Shown here: positions 50,701 through 59,892 of the stretch, piece after piece
How the letters are laid out: each line of letters begins with the position of its first letter
Numbering within the stretch: the first letter of the stretch is position 1
DNA from: Azorhizobium doebereinerae UFLA1-100
GTDB lineage: Bacteria; Pseudomonadota; Alphaproteobacteria; Rhizobiales; Xanthobacteraceae
Assembly: GCF_000473085.1 (NCBI RefSeq)
Contig: NZ_AXBA01000025.1
Span: forward strand, 1-64,000
Direction: 5' to 3'
Length of the DNA stretch: 64,000 nt
Position numbers and translations under genes: made by a program
The notes under the pieces: generated by a model
The model's database searches: none
The model's input: only the letters and a program-made list of their open reading frames with translations
Told to the model about the DNA's origin: nothing

Positions 50701-51855
50701 TCACATCCGTGCGGCGGGCTCCAGCGTTTCCGGCAACTGGTCGATGCGGGTGAGGCCGAGCAGGGCCATGGTGGTGTCGAGCTCGGCGCGCAGGATCTCC
50801 AGCATGCGCACCGCGCCGGCTTGGCCGCCCGCGGCCAGGCCATAAAGCGGCGCACGGCCTACCAGCACGCCATCGGCACCGAGCGCCAGATATTTCGCCA
50901 CGTCGCTGCCGCGCCGCACGCCGCTGTCCGCCAGGATGGTCAGGCGCCGGCCGGCCGCTGCCACGATGCCGGGCAGCACATGGGCCGGGTGCGGCGCGCA
51001 ATCGAGGTTCCGGGCGCCGTGGTTGGAAACGACGATGCCGTCCACGCCATGCTCGATGGCCTTCACCGCATCGGACGCGCGCAGGATGCCCTTGAGGATC
51101 AGGCGCCCGCGCCAGTGCCGGCGCAGCGCTTCCACGTCGTGCCAGGAGACGTCGGTGGCGAGGCTCACCTCCTCGCCCACCGCGAGGCGGCCGAGCGGGG
51201 TGCGGAAGTCCTGCGGATAATGCGCATAGGTGGGCATGCCCCCCGCCAGCAGGCTGCGGGCGAACACGCCCATGAACCAGCGTGGATGAGCGAGCACGTC
51301 GATCCCGGCGCGCACGGAGGGCTTCAGCGGAATGCCGAAGCGGTTGCGCTGGTTGTATTCGCGCTTGGGCGAGACGGCGGTATCCACCGTCAGCACCAGC
51401 GTCTCCGCCCCGGCGCCCATGGCCCGATCCAGCAGCGCGAAGGTGCGCGCGCGGTTCTTCCAGACATAGAGCTGGAACCACAGCCGCGCGCCGGAGCCTT
51501 CCGCGATGCGCTCGATCGCCGTCATGGACTGCGTCGAGACGCAGAAGGGGATGCCGTGGGCCTTGGCGGCCCTGGCCATCTCAACTTCGCCGTCATAGCC
51601 CATGAGCCCCGCGACTGCCGTGGGCGCGATCACCAGCGGGCAGGGCTGGGCGGTGCCGAACAGTGTGGTGTCCTGGCGGCGCTGGGAGACGTCCACGAGC
51701 GAGAAAGGCGCGAGATGGATGGCGTCGAGCCCGGCGCGGTTCGCGGCGAGGGACACTTCGTTCTCGGTGCCCCGGTCGAGATATTCGAATAGTCCGCGCG
51801 GCAGGCGGCGGCGCGCGAGGCGGCGGGCATCTTCGACATTCAGGATCGCAGGCAT
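50701..51855 (-). CDS. FMN-dependent alpha-hydroxy-acid dehydrogenase/oxidase
   Basis: This 384-residue TIM barrel belongs to the L-lactate dehydrogenase (LldD)/glycolate oxidase/mandelate dehydrogenase family. It has RLPRGLFEYLDRGTENE, FMN loop LVIAPTAVAGLMGYDGE and the catalytic His in IVSNHGARNLD (usually GGRQLD; a small change near the active site), plus [28 protein letters not shown]. Lactate is likely but not certain as the substrate. It is convergent with hflX (19 bp). Confidence 0.88.
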   Translation of the reverse strand: MPAILNVEDARRLARRRLPRGLFEYLDRGTENEVSLAANRAGLDAIHLAPFSLVDVSQRRQDTTLFGTAQPCPLVIAPTAVAGLMGYDGEVEMARAAKAHGIPFCVSTQSMTAIERIAEGSGARLWFQLYVWKNRARTFALLDRAMGAGAETLVLTVDTAVSPKREYNQRNRFGIPLKPSVRAGIDVLAHPRWFMGVFARSLLAGGMPTYAHYPQDFRTPLGRLAVGEEVSLATDVSWHDVEALRRHWRGRLILKGILRASDAVKAIEHGVDGIVVSNHGARNLDCAPHPAHVLPGIVAAAGRRLTILADSGVRRGSDVAKYLALGADGVLVGRAPLYGLAAGGQAGAVRMLEILRAELDTTMALLGLTRIDQLPETLEPAARM

Positions 51856-51896
51856 CGGGATCTCAAGACACGTGGGGCAGCCGGGGCAAGGCGGGC

Positions 51897-52757
51897 TCAG
51901 GCGGAGGCGGGGCCGTCGGCGATGCCATCCGTGCCCCGCTCCTGATGCTTGGCCTGCTGCCAGAGGGCTTCCATCTCGTCCAGCGTAGCGTCCTGCGGCT
52001 TCAGCCCGCGTGCCGCCAGTGCGACTTCCAGGAAGGCGAAGCGGCGGGTGAACTTCTCGTTGGTCCCGCGCAGCGCCGCCTCGGGATCGATCCCCGCATG
52101 GCGGGCGAGGTTGACCACCGCGAACATGAGGTCGCCCACCTCGTCCCGGACGGCGGCGAGGCCGCCCTCGTCCAGAACCTCGGACACTTCCTCGGTCTCC
52201 TCGCGGATCTTGTCCAGCACCGCACGGGCATCGTTCCAGTCGAAGCCGACGCGGCCGGCTTTTTCCTGAAGCTTCAAGGCGCGGGTCATGGCCGGCATGG
52301 TCGCGGGCACGCCCTCCAATGCGCCACCGCGGGTTTCCGGCGGCAGGCCGGCGGCGGCCCGGGCGGCGGCGCGCTCGGCCTTCTCCGCATCCTTGATCTC
52401 GCTCCACAGTGCCTTCACAGCCTCCGGGCTGAGGTCGCGGGCGGCGCCGAACACATGCGGATGGCGGCGGATCAGCTTGGTGGTGATGGCCTCCACCACG
52501 TCGCCAAGCTCGAACAGGCCCTGTTCCCGGGCAAGCTGGGAATGGAACACCACCTGCAGCAGCAGGTCGCCCAGTTCGTCCTTCAGGTCGGCGAGGTCGC
52601 CGCGGGCGATGGCGTCCGCCACCTCATAGGCTTCTTCCACGGTGTAGGGAGCGATGGTGGAGAAGTCCTGCTCCAGGTCCCACGGGCAGCCGGTCTCCGG
52701 CGTGCGCAGCGCGGCCATGATCTCCACGAGGCGGGCAAGGTCGCGGGACGGCAGCAT
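51897..52757 (-). CDS. mazG: Nucleoside triphosphate pyrophosphohydrolase MazG
   Basis: MazG cleaves (d)NTPs to NMP and PPi and lowers ppGpp-related stress in E. coli. The 286-residue protein has two MazG domains: EEAYEVADAIARGDLADLKDELGD and later EETEEVSEVLDEGG with DEVGDLMFAVVN. AAGGAG lies 6 nt before ATG 52757. Confidence 0.95.
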   Translation of the reverse strand: MLPSRDLARLVEIMAALRTPETGCPWDLEQDFSTIAPYTVEEAYEVADAIARGDLADLKDELGDLLLQVVFHSQLAREQGLFELGDVVEAITTKLIRRHPHVFGAARDLSPEAVKALWSEIKDAEKAERAAARAAAGLPPETRGGALEGVPATMPAMTRALKLQEKAGRVGFDWNDARAVLDKIREETEEVSEVLDEGGLAAVRDEVGDLMFAVVNLARHAGIDPEAALRGTNEKFTRRFAFLEVALAARGLKPQDATLDEMEALWQQAKHQERGTDGIADGPASA

Positions 52758-52866
52758 GAGGGTCTCCTTCGGATCGCGCTCCCTTATGCCGGGGCGGGCG
52801 GGCGGGGGAAAGAGGAAGGCTCCCGTCCGCATCGCGCCGCGATATGATGGGGCCGAGGAGAGCCCC

Positions 52867-53376
52867 ATGTCCGCGTCCCTGTCGACCCTTCCGCCGCCCG
52901 CCGCAGATGCGCGCGACGACGGCATCCGCCCCGGCGAGCAGGCGGTGGCCTTGCCGCCGGCCTTCGATGCCGGTCTGTTCTTCATCGGCCGCATCCGCAC
53001 GCCGTTCCCGGATCGCGCGGCCTGCCCCAAGCGGGCGGCGCCGGACGGCCCGGTCTGTACCCTGGAGCTAGACCCGCGCTGGGCCGACGCGCTCGGCGGC
53101 ATCGTGCCGGGCGGACGACTCCAGGTGCTCTACTGGATGGACCAGGCACGGCGCGATCTCGTGCTGCAAAGCCCGCGCCGGGATGGGACCACCACCGGCA
53201 CCTTCTCCGTGCGCTCGCCGGTGCGGCCCAATCCCATCGCCTCGACCATCGTCGAGGTGGTGGCGCTGGACGGGCTGCGCGTCGACGTCCGCAGCCTCGA
53301 TTGCGTGGACGGCACGCCGCTGCTCGACCTGAAGCCGGATCATTGCGGCTTTGCCCATGCGCCGGGCGAGGCGTGA
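52867..53376 (+). CDS. trmO: tRNA (N6-threonylcarbamoyladenosine37-N6) methyltransferase TrmO-like
   Basis: This TsaA-fold SAM enzyme is expected to methylate t6A37 of tRNA(Thr). The 169-residue protein has IGRIRTPFPDR, the SAM loop TFSVRSPVRPNPIASTIVEV and LDLKPD near the end. GAGGAG precedes ATG 52867. The TGA overlaps the next ATG (TGATG). Confidence 0.9.
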   Translation: MSASLSTLPPPAADARDDGIRPGEQAVALPPAFDAGLFFIGRIRTPFPDRAACPKRAAPDGPVCTLELDPRWADALGGIVPGGRLQVLYWMDQARRDLVLQSPRRDGTTTGTFSVRSPVRPNPIASTIVEVVALDGLRVDVRSLDCVDGTPLLDLKPDHCGFAHAPGEA

Positions 53377-54002
53377 TGGCCCTGTCCGATCCCGATACGC
53401 TGGTCCATGGCGGCGACGACGGCGCGGGCCGGCACAGCTATGCCTATCGTCCGCGCATGATCGGCGCGGCCACCCGCGTGGTGCTGGACACAAGCGCCGC
53501 CGAGGGCGCCCTGGAATGGACCGTCGGCGCGCGCTCCGGCCGGCTGAGGCTCAAGGACATCACCAGGCTGCGGCTGCGGCATGACCTCGGGCAGCTCGGC
53601 TCGTCCTCCTATGCGCTGCTCATCGAGGGGCGCGGTACGCCGACGCTGCGCCTGGGCTCCACTTCGCGCACGGGCCTCACCGCCGTGAAGGACCACGGCC
53701 CGGCCTTCGTCGCCTTCCTCGCCGCACTGCATGCGGCGCTCGCCGCGCAGAACATCGCCGTGCGCTATGAGGCGGGCCTGCCCGCCTGGCGCTGGTGGGC
53801 CATGATGGCGCTGGGACTGGTGACGGCCGCCGGCATCGCCTGGGTGGTGGCCGCGGCATTCCTCTCCGGCATGCGGACGGAAGGCCTGGTGATCATCGGC
53901 CTTGCCCTGGTGCTGGCGTGGCCGTTGGTGGAGACCTTGTGGCGCAACCGCCCCGGCTCCTATTCACCGTCCGCCCCGCCGGCGCGTCTCCTGCCGGGCT
54001 GA
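53376..54002 (+). CDS. Hypothetical membrane protein with N-terminal PH/GRAM-like region
   Basis: This 208-residue protein has a soluble N-terminal part (about 1-130) with alternating strands and RMIGAATRVVLDTS plus WTVGARSGRLRLKDI, in the style of a small PH-like domain. Two TM segments follow (about 133-155, 168-185). No known family is recognised with confidence. The ATG overlaps the trmO stop, so the two are coupled. Its last 43 bp overlap the ycjF-like gene on the other strand. Confidence 0.6.
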   Translation: MALSDPDTLVHGGDDGAGRHSYAYRPRMIGAATRVVLDTSAAEGALEWTVGARSGRLRLKDITRLRLRHDLGQLGSSSYALLIEGRGTPTLRLGSTSRTGLTAVKDHGPAFVAFLAALHAALAAQNIAVRYEAGLPAWRWWAMMALGLVTAAGIAWVVAAAFLSGMRTEGLVIIGLALVLAWPLVETLWRNRPGSYSPSAPPARLLPG

Positions 54003-54997
54003 GGCGCATCCTCGGCTTCCGCCTTGCGGATCAGGCCCGCCGCCACGTCGGACAGGCGCGGGGCAGGCAAAGCGGCGAACGGCATCGGCCGCGTGACGGC
54101 GATGGCCGCCAGCCCGAGCCTGGCGGTCAGGAGCCCGTTCACCACGCCTTCACCGAGCCGGGCGGAGAGCCGCGCCGCGATGCCATGGCCGAGGATCTGC
54201 TGCACCAGGCCGTCGCCCGCCGCCATGCCGCCGGTGACGGCGAGATGGCTCAGCACATGGCGCCCGAGGCGGATCATGCCGAGGAAGCCCGGCCGGCCGC
54301 CGTAAAGCTCCGCGAGGCGGCGGGTCAGGGTGACGGCGGTGTAGAGCACGAAGAACAGGTCCACCGCCGCGCGCGGCGAGACGGCGGTGACCACCGACAC
54401 CCGCTTGGCGGCGTCGGACACCATGGCGCGGGCCTGCGCGTCGAGCGGCGCCATCAGGGTGCGCTCGGTGAGGCGCACGAGGTCGGCGCCGTCGATGATG
54501 GCACCGAGATGGGTGGTGAGGTCGCCGCGCGCCCGGGCGAGGCGCGGATTTTCCTTGGCGAGCGCGATGAGTGCCCGGGCGACGCCCTCCGCCTCCGGCC
54601 GGTCGTCGGTGATCAGGGCGTCGGCGGCACGCGCGCGCAGCGTGTCGAGGGAGGACAGGCGGGCGAGCCCGAGGGCCTCGCGGGCAATGAGCGCAAGCAC
54701 CGCCACTGCGAACAGGCCGGCGAAGGCGAGCCCGACGGCCCCGAGCCATTCGGCGCGGGCAAACAGATCCTCCACCAGCCGCGTCACCGCGAGCCCGGTG
54801 CCCAGGCTGACCAGTCCGCCCAGTGCGGTCCAGAACAGCCCGCCCAGGGTCACGCCGAACCGGGAGCGGGGCGGTGCCGGCACGATCGGCGCGAGATCCT
54901 CCGGCGTGGCCTCCGGCAGGGCTTCCGCCGGGGCGAGGGTGAGGCCGGCATCCTCCAGCCGGAAGACCTCGGGTCGCCGGCCGCGCTGCTCCGCCAT
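53960..54997 (-). CDS. ycjF: YcjF-like membrane protein (DUF697)
   Basis: This 345-residue inner-membrane protein has two TM segments near 50-70 and 85-105 and a C-terminal DUF697-type region (VSVVTAVSPRAAVDLFFVLYTAVTLTRRLAELYGGRPG). In E. coli, YcjF and YcjX are encoded together and rise with phage-shock/heat stress. Here the gene follows ycjX by 23 bp. Confidence 0.88.
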   Translation of the reverse strand: MAEQRGRRPEVFRLEDAGLTLAPAEALPEATPEDLAPIVPAPPRSRFGVTLGGLFWTALGGLVSLGTGLAVTRLVEDLFARAEWLGAVGLAFAGLFAVAVLALIAREALGLARLSSLDTLRARAADALITDDRPEAEGVARALIALAKENPRLARARGDLTTHLGAIIDGADLVRLTERTLMAPLDAQARAMVSDAAKRVSVVTAVSPRAAVDLFFVLYTAVTLTRRLAELYGGRPGFLGMIRLGRHVLSHLAVTGGMAAGDGLVQQILGHGIAARLSARLGEGVVNGLLTARLGLAAIAVTRPMPFAALPAPRLSDVAAGLIRKAEAEDAPQPGRRRAGGADGE

Positions 54998-55020
54998 TCG
55001 TGTCCTCTCCTTGGGCGCCG

Positions 55021-56481
55021 TCAGGCGAGGCGATCGCCCAGCAGGAACTGGAGCGCCCGGTCGAGACGGATATGGGGAAGCGGCGCGCCCGCGCCAATGC
55101 CGGGCGGCGGGCGGAACCGCACGAAGCGGAAGTCGGCATCCCTGCCGTCGGCGCTGGCAAGGCCGCGGAAGCCGCCGCCGCCGGGCTCGAACAGCCCGTC
55201 CGGCACCAGCGGCAGGTCGCCGGGAAAGACCCCCACTTCCTCATTGCCGTCGAAGACGTGGCCGGCCACCTCCTGGCCGGCCTCCGGCGTGCCGACGATG
55301 GCGGGGAGCACCTGCCCGCCACGGGTGACGGAGGCTTCGCGCGTCGCCCGCACGGCGGACAAAGCGGCCACGTCGAACAATGCGCCCTCCGCCTTGGCGC
55401 GGCCGAGCGCCCGCTCCACCAGGCGCTGGAGGATGGCTTCCAGCCGGTCGTGGCTGGTGTGGTGCAGATGGTCCGCCTTGGTGGCGGCGAACAGCACGCG
55501 CTCGATGCGCGGCCGGAACAGGGTGCTGACCAGGCTGTTCCGGCCGAGTCGGAAGGCGGCGAGAATGCTGTCCAGCGCCCGTTCCAGATCGGCCAGCGCG
55601 GCTGGTCCCGCATTCAGCGCGGAGAGCGCGTCCACCAGCACGATCTGGCGGTCCAGCCGGGCGAAATGGTCGCGGAAGAAGGGCCGCACCACGGCGGACT
55701 TATAGGCTTCGAACCGCCGCTCCATCATGGCCGCCAGCGATCCGGCGGCGGGCTTCGCGTCGCCGGGCAGGTCGAGCGGCGCGAAGGTGAGGGCGGGCGA
55801 GCCCTCCAGGTCCCCGGGCATCAGGAAGCGCCCGGGCGGCAGCAGGCTCATGGCCACCCGCTCGCCGCGGCAGGCAGCGAGATACTGGGTGAAGGCGGCG
55901 GCGAGCGTGCGTGCGGTGGTCTCGTTCTCAGGACCCGACGGCTGGCTGGCGGCGAGCGCGGCGAGGAAGGGGGCAGCGAGGATCGCGCGCGCCGGATCGC
56001 GCGCCAGGGCGAGGCTGGTGCGGGAAAAGTCCGCGAAGCTCATGTCCAGCAGCGGCAGGTCCAGCAGCCATTCGCCGGGATAGTCCACGAGGTCCAGGGT
56101 CAGCGTGCGCAGGCCGCCGCGCGGCGGGGCATAGCGGATGACGAGGCGCAGCTCGCTGATGCGCGTGGTGGAGGCGGGCCACCGCCGCGCCTCGACGATC
56201 TGCGCCAGATGGTCCTCGTATGAAAAGCGCGGCACGGCATCGTCCGGCTGCGGCTTCAGCTCGGCGCTGGCGATGCGTCCCGCATTGGCGGCCTCGAACA
56301 CCGGCAGCCGGCCGCCACGGATGAGGGCGTGGATGAGGGCGGTGGTGAAGACGGTCTTGCCCGCCCGCGACAGGCCGGTGACGCCGAGCCGCAGGGTGGG
56401 AGCGGCGAGGTCCTCCACCCGGTCGATCAGCGAGCGCAGGCCGATGCGGGCCTCGTCCAGGAGGGTGATGCGCGCCGTCAC
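55021..56481 (-). CDS. ycjX: YcjX-like P-loop GTPase
   Basis: The 486-residue protein has Walker A GLSRAGKTVF, VDYPGEWLLDLPLL (switch-like) and TKADHLHHTSHDRLE. It fits the YcjX family, stress-linked, of uncertain role. GTG 56481 begins one base after the sixA stop with GAGG overlapping, so translation is coupled. Confidence 0.9.
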   Translation of the reverse strand: MTARITLLDEARIGLRSLIDRVEDLAAPTLRLGVTGLSRAGKTVFTTALIHALIRGGRLPVFEAANAGRIASAELKPQPDDAVPRFSYEDHLAQIVEARRWPASTTRISELRLVIRYAPPRGGLRTLTLDLVDYPGEWLLDLPLLDMSFADFSRTSLALARDPARAILAAPFLAALAASQPSGPENETTARTLAAAFTQYLAACRGERVAMSLLPPGRFLMPGDLEGSPALTFAPLDLPGDAKPAAGSLAAMMERRFEAYKSAVVRPFFRDHFARLDRQIVLVDALSALNAGPAALADLERALDSILAAFRLGRNSLVSTLFRPRIERVLFAATKADHLHHTSHDRLEAILQRLVERALGRAKAEGALFDVAALSAVRATREASVTRGGQVLPAIVGTPEAGQEVAGHVFDGNEEVGVFPGDLPLVPDGLFEPGGGGFRGLASADGRDADFRFVRFRPPPGIGAGAPLPHIRLDRALQFLLGDRLA

Positions 56482-56482
56482 C

Positions 56483-57007
56483 TCAATCGTCCGCCACCGC
56501 CAGCCCCTTCGGGGTGATGAAGCGGTCCAGCCGCCCGCTGTCCGGGGCGATGTCGGCCCAGTCGTCGAGCGGCAGGTCGATGACCGCCAGGGCGCCGGTG
56601 GGGAATTTCTCCAGCATGCTCTCGCGGGCGGAGCCGGCGCCGCCGCCGACCAGCGTGTCCGCCAGATCCTCCATGCCCGGATTGTGGCCCACCAGCATCA
56701 GCACGTGCGCCTCGGCGGGCTGCTCGCGCAGCACCGCCAGCAGGCGCGCGGCGCTCGCCTCATAGATGCGCGGCTCGCTCGCCAACTGGGGCAGGCCGAG
56801 CAGGAAGGGGGCCACCAGATCGAACGTCTCGCGGGTGCGGCGGGCAGGGGAGACCAGCACCCGGTCCGGGATCAGCGCCTCGTCGGCCAGATACTGGCCG
56901 ATGCGCGGCGCGGCGAGACGGCCGCGCGGCGCGAGCGGACGTTCGCGGTCGGAAACGCCGTCCGGCCAGTCGGACTTGGCGTGGCGAAGCAGGATGAGGC
57001 GGCGCAT
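56483..57007 (-). CDS. sixA: SixA-type histidine phosphatase
   Basis: SixA removes phosphoryl groups from histidine phosphotransfer domains in E. coli. The 174-residue protein has the catalytic RHAKSDWPD, SPARRTRET and LMLVGHNPGMEDL with the second His. Partners cannot be named; NtrY or CckA-type phosphorelays lie in the same window, but no link is shown. It heads sixA-ycjX-ycjF. Confidence 0.9.
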   Translation of the reverse strand: MRRLILLRHAKSDWPDGVSDRERPLAPRGRLAAPRIGQYLADEALIPDRVLVSPARRTRETFDLVAPFLLGLPQLASEPRIYEASAARLLAVLREQPAEAHVLMLVGHNPGMEDLADTLVGGGAGSARESMLEKFPTGALAVIDLPLDDWADIAPDSGRLDRFITPKGLAVADD

Positions 57008-57211
57008 GAAGCCCGAGGCACAACGTGGCGGGAGGACAGCTTACCACGTTCCCCATGGCGATGCCGTGGCGCGGCGCTTTGGCACCGGCGGTGCACGTTT
57101 CGCGACAATCTGACGCGCTCACACGATCGACGCGAGAAATGTGCAAGCCATGTTACCTTGCGACGTTGGATCTTAACCCTCGGAACCCGTCCGGGCAGTG
57201 GAGGCAGAGCA

Positions 57212-58762
57212 ATGCCGGCCGTCGCGCCGCCTGATCTGGATGCGGACGTCTGCGTGGTGGGCGGCGGCATTGCCGGCCTGCTCGCGGCGTTGCGCCTGGC
57301 GCGCCGGGGCCTCGACGTGGTGCTGCTGGAGCGCGCCCTGATCGCGCCGGCGCCGCGCACGGCCCTGCTCGCCGCCGGCGTGACACTGTGGCTGGGGGAG
57401 GGCGACGCCCGTCTCTCCAAGGAGGCGGCGCGCTCCACCTTCGATCTGTCGCTGGAAGCCATGGCCGGCGCGCTCGCCTTGTTCGACGAACTGGGGGTGG
57501 AGCGGCGCGGGCGAGGCCTGCTGCGGGTCGGCGCCGCCCATGAGGTCGCCATCCTCGACGCCGAGGACGCGGCGCGCGAGCTTCTCGGCCTCGTCGAACT
57601 GCGCCGCTGGGCGGGGGAGGAGATCGCCGCCACCATCGCCAGCACACGTTACGTGGGCGGCACCTACGAGCCGCATGCGGTGCTGTACGAGACTTCGGCC
57701 CTGAGCGCCGCCCTGATGGCGGCGGCCCTCGCCGCCGGGGTGCGCATTCTGGAGTTGACGCCGGCCGTGGCGGCGGATCTCGCGGGGGTGCGAAAATATG
57801 TGATGACGCCGTCCGGGCGGGTGCGGGCGGACCATGTGGTGCTGTGCGCGGGGCGCGGGCTCGCCCCCGTGGCGCCCTGGCTCGCGGGCGCGCTGGGTTT
57901 CGAGCATTGGGTGCGGGGCGGCTTTGCGGTGCGGGCCGCGCGGCCCGATTTCTCCGGCCTGGTGGCCGAGCCGGGACGGCTTGGCGCCCGCTTCGTGCCC
58001 TCCGACGGCGAACTGATGTTCGAGGCGCCCACCGCCAGCGCGGTGCATGGCGAGGTGCCGGCGGCCGTCACCCTGCGGCGGCGGGCGCGGGCGGTCTATC
58101 CCGAACTCGGGCGTGCCCTAGCGGAATATGCGGGCGGGTTCAGCCTTGCCCGTGCGCGGCACGGCCTGCCGCTGATCGGCGAGCACCGGCCGGGCGTCTG
58201 GTATGCGGCGGGGCTCGGCGCCAATCCGCTGGCCAATGCCGCCTTGGCCGCGGAGGCCATCACCGGGGCCATCGTCGAGCGCAACGGCAAGATTGCAGAA
58301 CTGGCGCCGTTCGCGCCGCGCTATGCCTTCGGCGCCGCCGGGCGGGTGGCGGCGACGACCGGCTTCTGGTGGCTGCGCTTGCGCGACGGCGTCGCGCACC
58401 TCGCCGCCGCCCGCGCCTCGCGGGAGGCCCCCGCCGAGCCGGCTTCGCCGCGGCAGACACCCCAGGCGCCTCGCGAACGGGCACGGGGCCGGACCAAGCG
58501 GCCGGAGGCACGGCCGGCGCATCCGACAGCGCATGGGCTGCCGGTGCATGGGACACCGACGCATGGGACGCCGATGCATGGCGGGTCGGTGCATGGCGCG
58601 CCGGCGCATGCGGCCACGGCCCACCCCGCCGTGCCTCGCCTCGGCGGCCCCCATTCCCACGGGACCGGGAGCCCACACCCGGTCCACGCCGAGTCCGACG
58701 CTACCATGGAACCGGCTTTCGACGCCGCCCAGGGCGCCGTGCGCAACCCGCCCCGGCATTAA
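57212..58762 (+). CDS. DAO-family FAD oxidoreductase with His-rich repeat tail
   Basis: The 516-residue protein has the Rossmann FAD motif CVVGGGIAGLLAALRLARRGLDVVLLER, and a C-terminal FAD loop GVWYAAGLGANPLANAALAAEAI. This fits D-amino-acid/glycine-oxidase-like flavoenzymes; substrate unknown. After about residue 400 the chain is low-complexity, Ala/Pro/Arg/His-rich, with six pentapeptide HGxPx-like repeats (about residues 441-470). A metal-binding role is possible. GAGG precedes ATG 57212. Confidence 0.8.
   Translation: MPAVAPPDLDADVCVVGGGIAGLLAALRLARRGLDVVLLERALIAPAPRTALLAAGVTLWLGEGDARLSKEAARSTFDLSLEAMAGALALFDELGVERRGRGLLRVGAAHEVAILDAEDAARELLGLVELRRWAGEEIAATIASTRYVGGTYEPHAVLYETSALSAALMAAALAAGVRILELTPAVAADLAGVRKYVMTPSGRVRADHVVLCAGRGLAPVAPWLAGALGFEHWVRGGFAVRAARPDFSGLVAEPGRLGARFVPSDGELMFEAPTASAVHGEVPAAVTLRRRARAVYPELGRALAEYAGGFSLARARHGLPLIGEHRPGVWYAAGLGANPLANAALAAEAITGAIVERNGKIAELAPFAPRYAFGAAGRVAATTGFWWLRLRDGVAHLAAARASREAPAEPASPRQTPQAPRERARGRTKRPEARPAHPTAHGLPVHGTPTHGTPMHGGSVHGAPAHAATAHPAVPRLGGPHSHGTGSPHPVHAESDATMEPAFDAAQGAVRNPPRH
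58531..58620 (+). repeat. Six-copy 15-bp tandem repeat coding for HGxPx
   Basis: Six units of 15 bp, each starting gcatg, run from 58531 to 58620 and code for HGLPV, HGTPT, HGTPM, HGGSV, HGAPA and HAATA. They lie in the tail of the FAD oxidoreductase. Confidence 0.85.
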
Positions 58763-58855
58763 CCCAAATCCTTGCCGTTACGTGACATTTCTGCAACCAA
58801 AAGCCGCGCCGGCGCGGGCTAGTGTGGCGGAAATATGCAGGTGAGGTGCATACCC

Positions 58856-59701
58856 GTGTCGCGTGCTCTTTCCACGTCTACCGCGCTCGTGGCGCTCGTT
58901 CTCCTGGGTGCGCAGGGCGCGCAGGCGGCGGATTATCCGACCAAGCCCGTCGCCCCGGCCATGGCCGGTACGCAGGAGGACTGGTATCTCACCATCGGTG
59001 GTTCCGCCCGCGCGGTTCCGGAGTATCCCGGCAGCGACGATTACGGCTTCAGCCCCAAGCTGATCTTCGGCATCTCCAAGGCGTCCAGCCTGTATGCCTT
59101 CCGCAGCGTCGACGACAACCCGTCCATCGCCCTGTTCGACACCGGCCGCTTCCGCATCGGCGCGGTCGGCAAGCTCGATTGGGGCCGGGACGAGGACGAC
59201 AATGCCAAGCTGAACGGCCTCGGCAATGTCGATACGTCGATCGAGGTGGGCGGCTTCGCCGAATGGTATCCGGTGGACTGGCTGCGTCTGCGCGGCGAGC
59301 TGCGCTACGGGTTCGGCGGCTTCGAAGGCATCATGGGCGATCTCGCCGCCGATGTGATCATTCCCTACCAGTCCTGGCGCTTGGCGGTGGGACCGCGCGT
59401 CTCGTTCGCGGGCTCGGGCTATATGCAGGCCTACTATGGCGTGACGCCCTTCCAGGCGGTCTCGGCCAATTTCGTGGGCAATCCGCTGCCCGTCTATCAG
59501 GCCGGCGGCGGGCTCAATGCCTGGGGTGCCACCGCCCAGCTCACCAAGAATTTCGGCAACGGGTTCGAGGCGGGCGTCTACGGCTCCTATTACCGTCTGG
59601 TCGGCGACGCGGCAGATTCGCCGCTCACCCAGTCCGCCAACCAGTTCATCGGCGGCGTCTCGCTCAGCTACACCTTCAACATGGGCAAGTCCTGGTGGTG
59701 A
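58856..59701 (+). CDS. MipA/OmpV-family outer-membrane protein
   Basis: This 281-residue beta-barrel protein has a signal peptide (MSRALSTSTALVALVLLG, then QAADYP). It shows alternating strands and the C-terminal SLSYTFNMGKSWW with the terminal aromatic residue used by the BAM machine. MipA/OmpV proteins are porin-like or linked to peptidoglycan enzymes. GTG 58856 has GAGGTG 8 nt upstream; ATG 58835 is an alternative start. Confidence 0.85.
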   Translation: MSRALSTSTALVALVLLGAQGAQAADYPTKPVAPAMAGTQEDWYLTIGGSARAVPEYPGSDDYGFSPKLIFGISKASSLYAFRSVDDNPSIALFDTGRFRIGAVGKLDWGRDEDDNAKLNGLGNVDTSIEVGGFAEWYPVDWLRLRGELRYGFGGFEGIMGDLAADVIIPYQSWRLAVGPRVSFAGSGYMQAYYGVTPFQAVSANFVGNPLPVYQAGGGLNAWGATAQLTKNFGNGFEAGVYGSYYRLVGDAADSPLTQSANQFIGGVSLSYTFNMGKSWW

Positions 59702-59892
59702 GCGCGCCGTGCCCGAGGCTGCCGGCCGCCGGTGTCTGAGGGCATGCGGGGGCTCGGCCGGGGCGCGGGTCGCACCCGTTGTGGCCGCTGCGGCGAGGTT
59801 GGGTTGCGATGGCTGTTGTCGGGACGCTGGGTGCTGGATATAAGCGCGGCGACCCGACGGGGATCGGCGTAGCGGTATCGAGGACTTTGCGG

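Noticed and set aside
58531-58620. CRISPR-like array
   Set aside because: The 15-bp units are contiguous, in frame and coding; they are protein tandem repeats.
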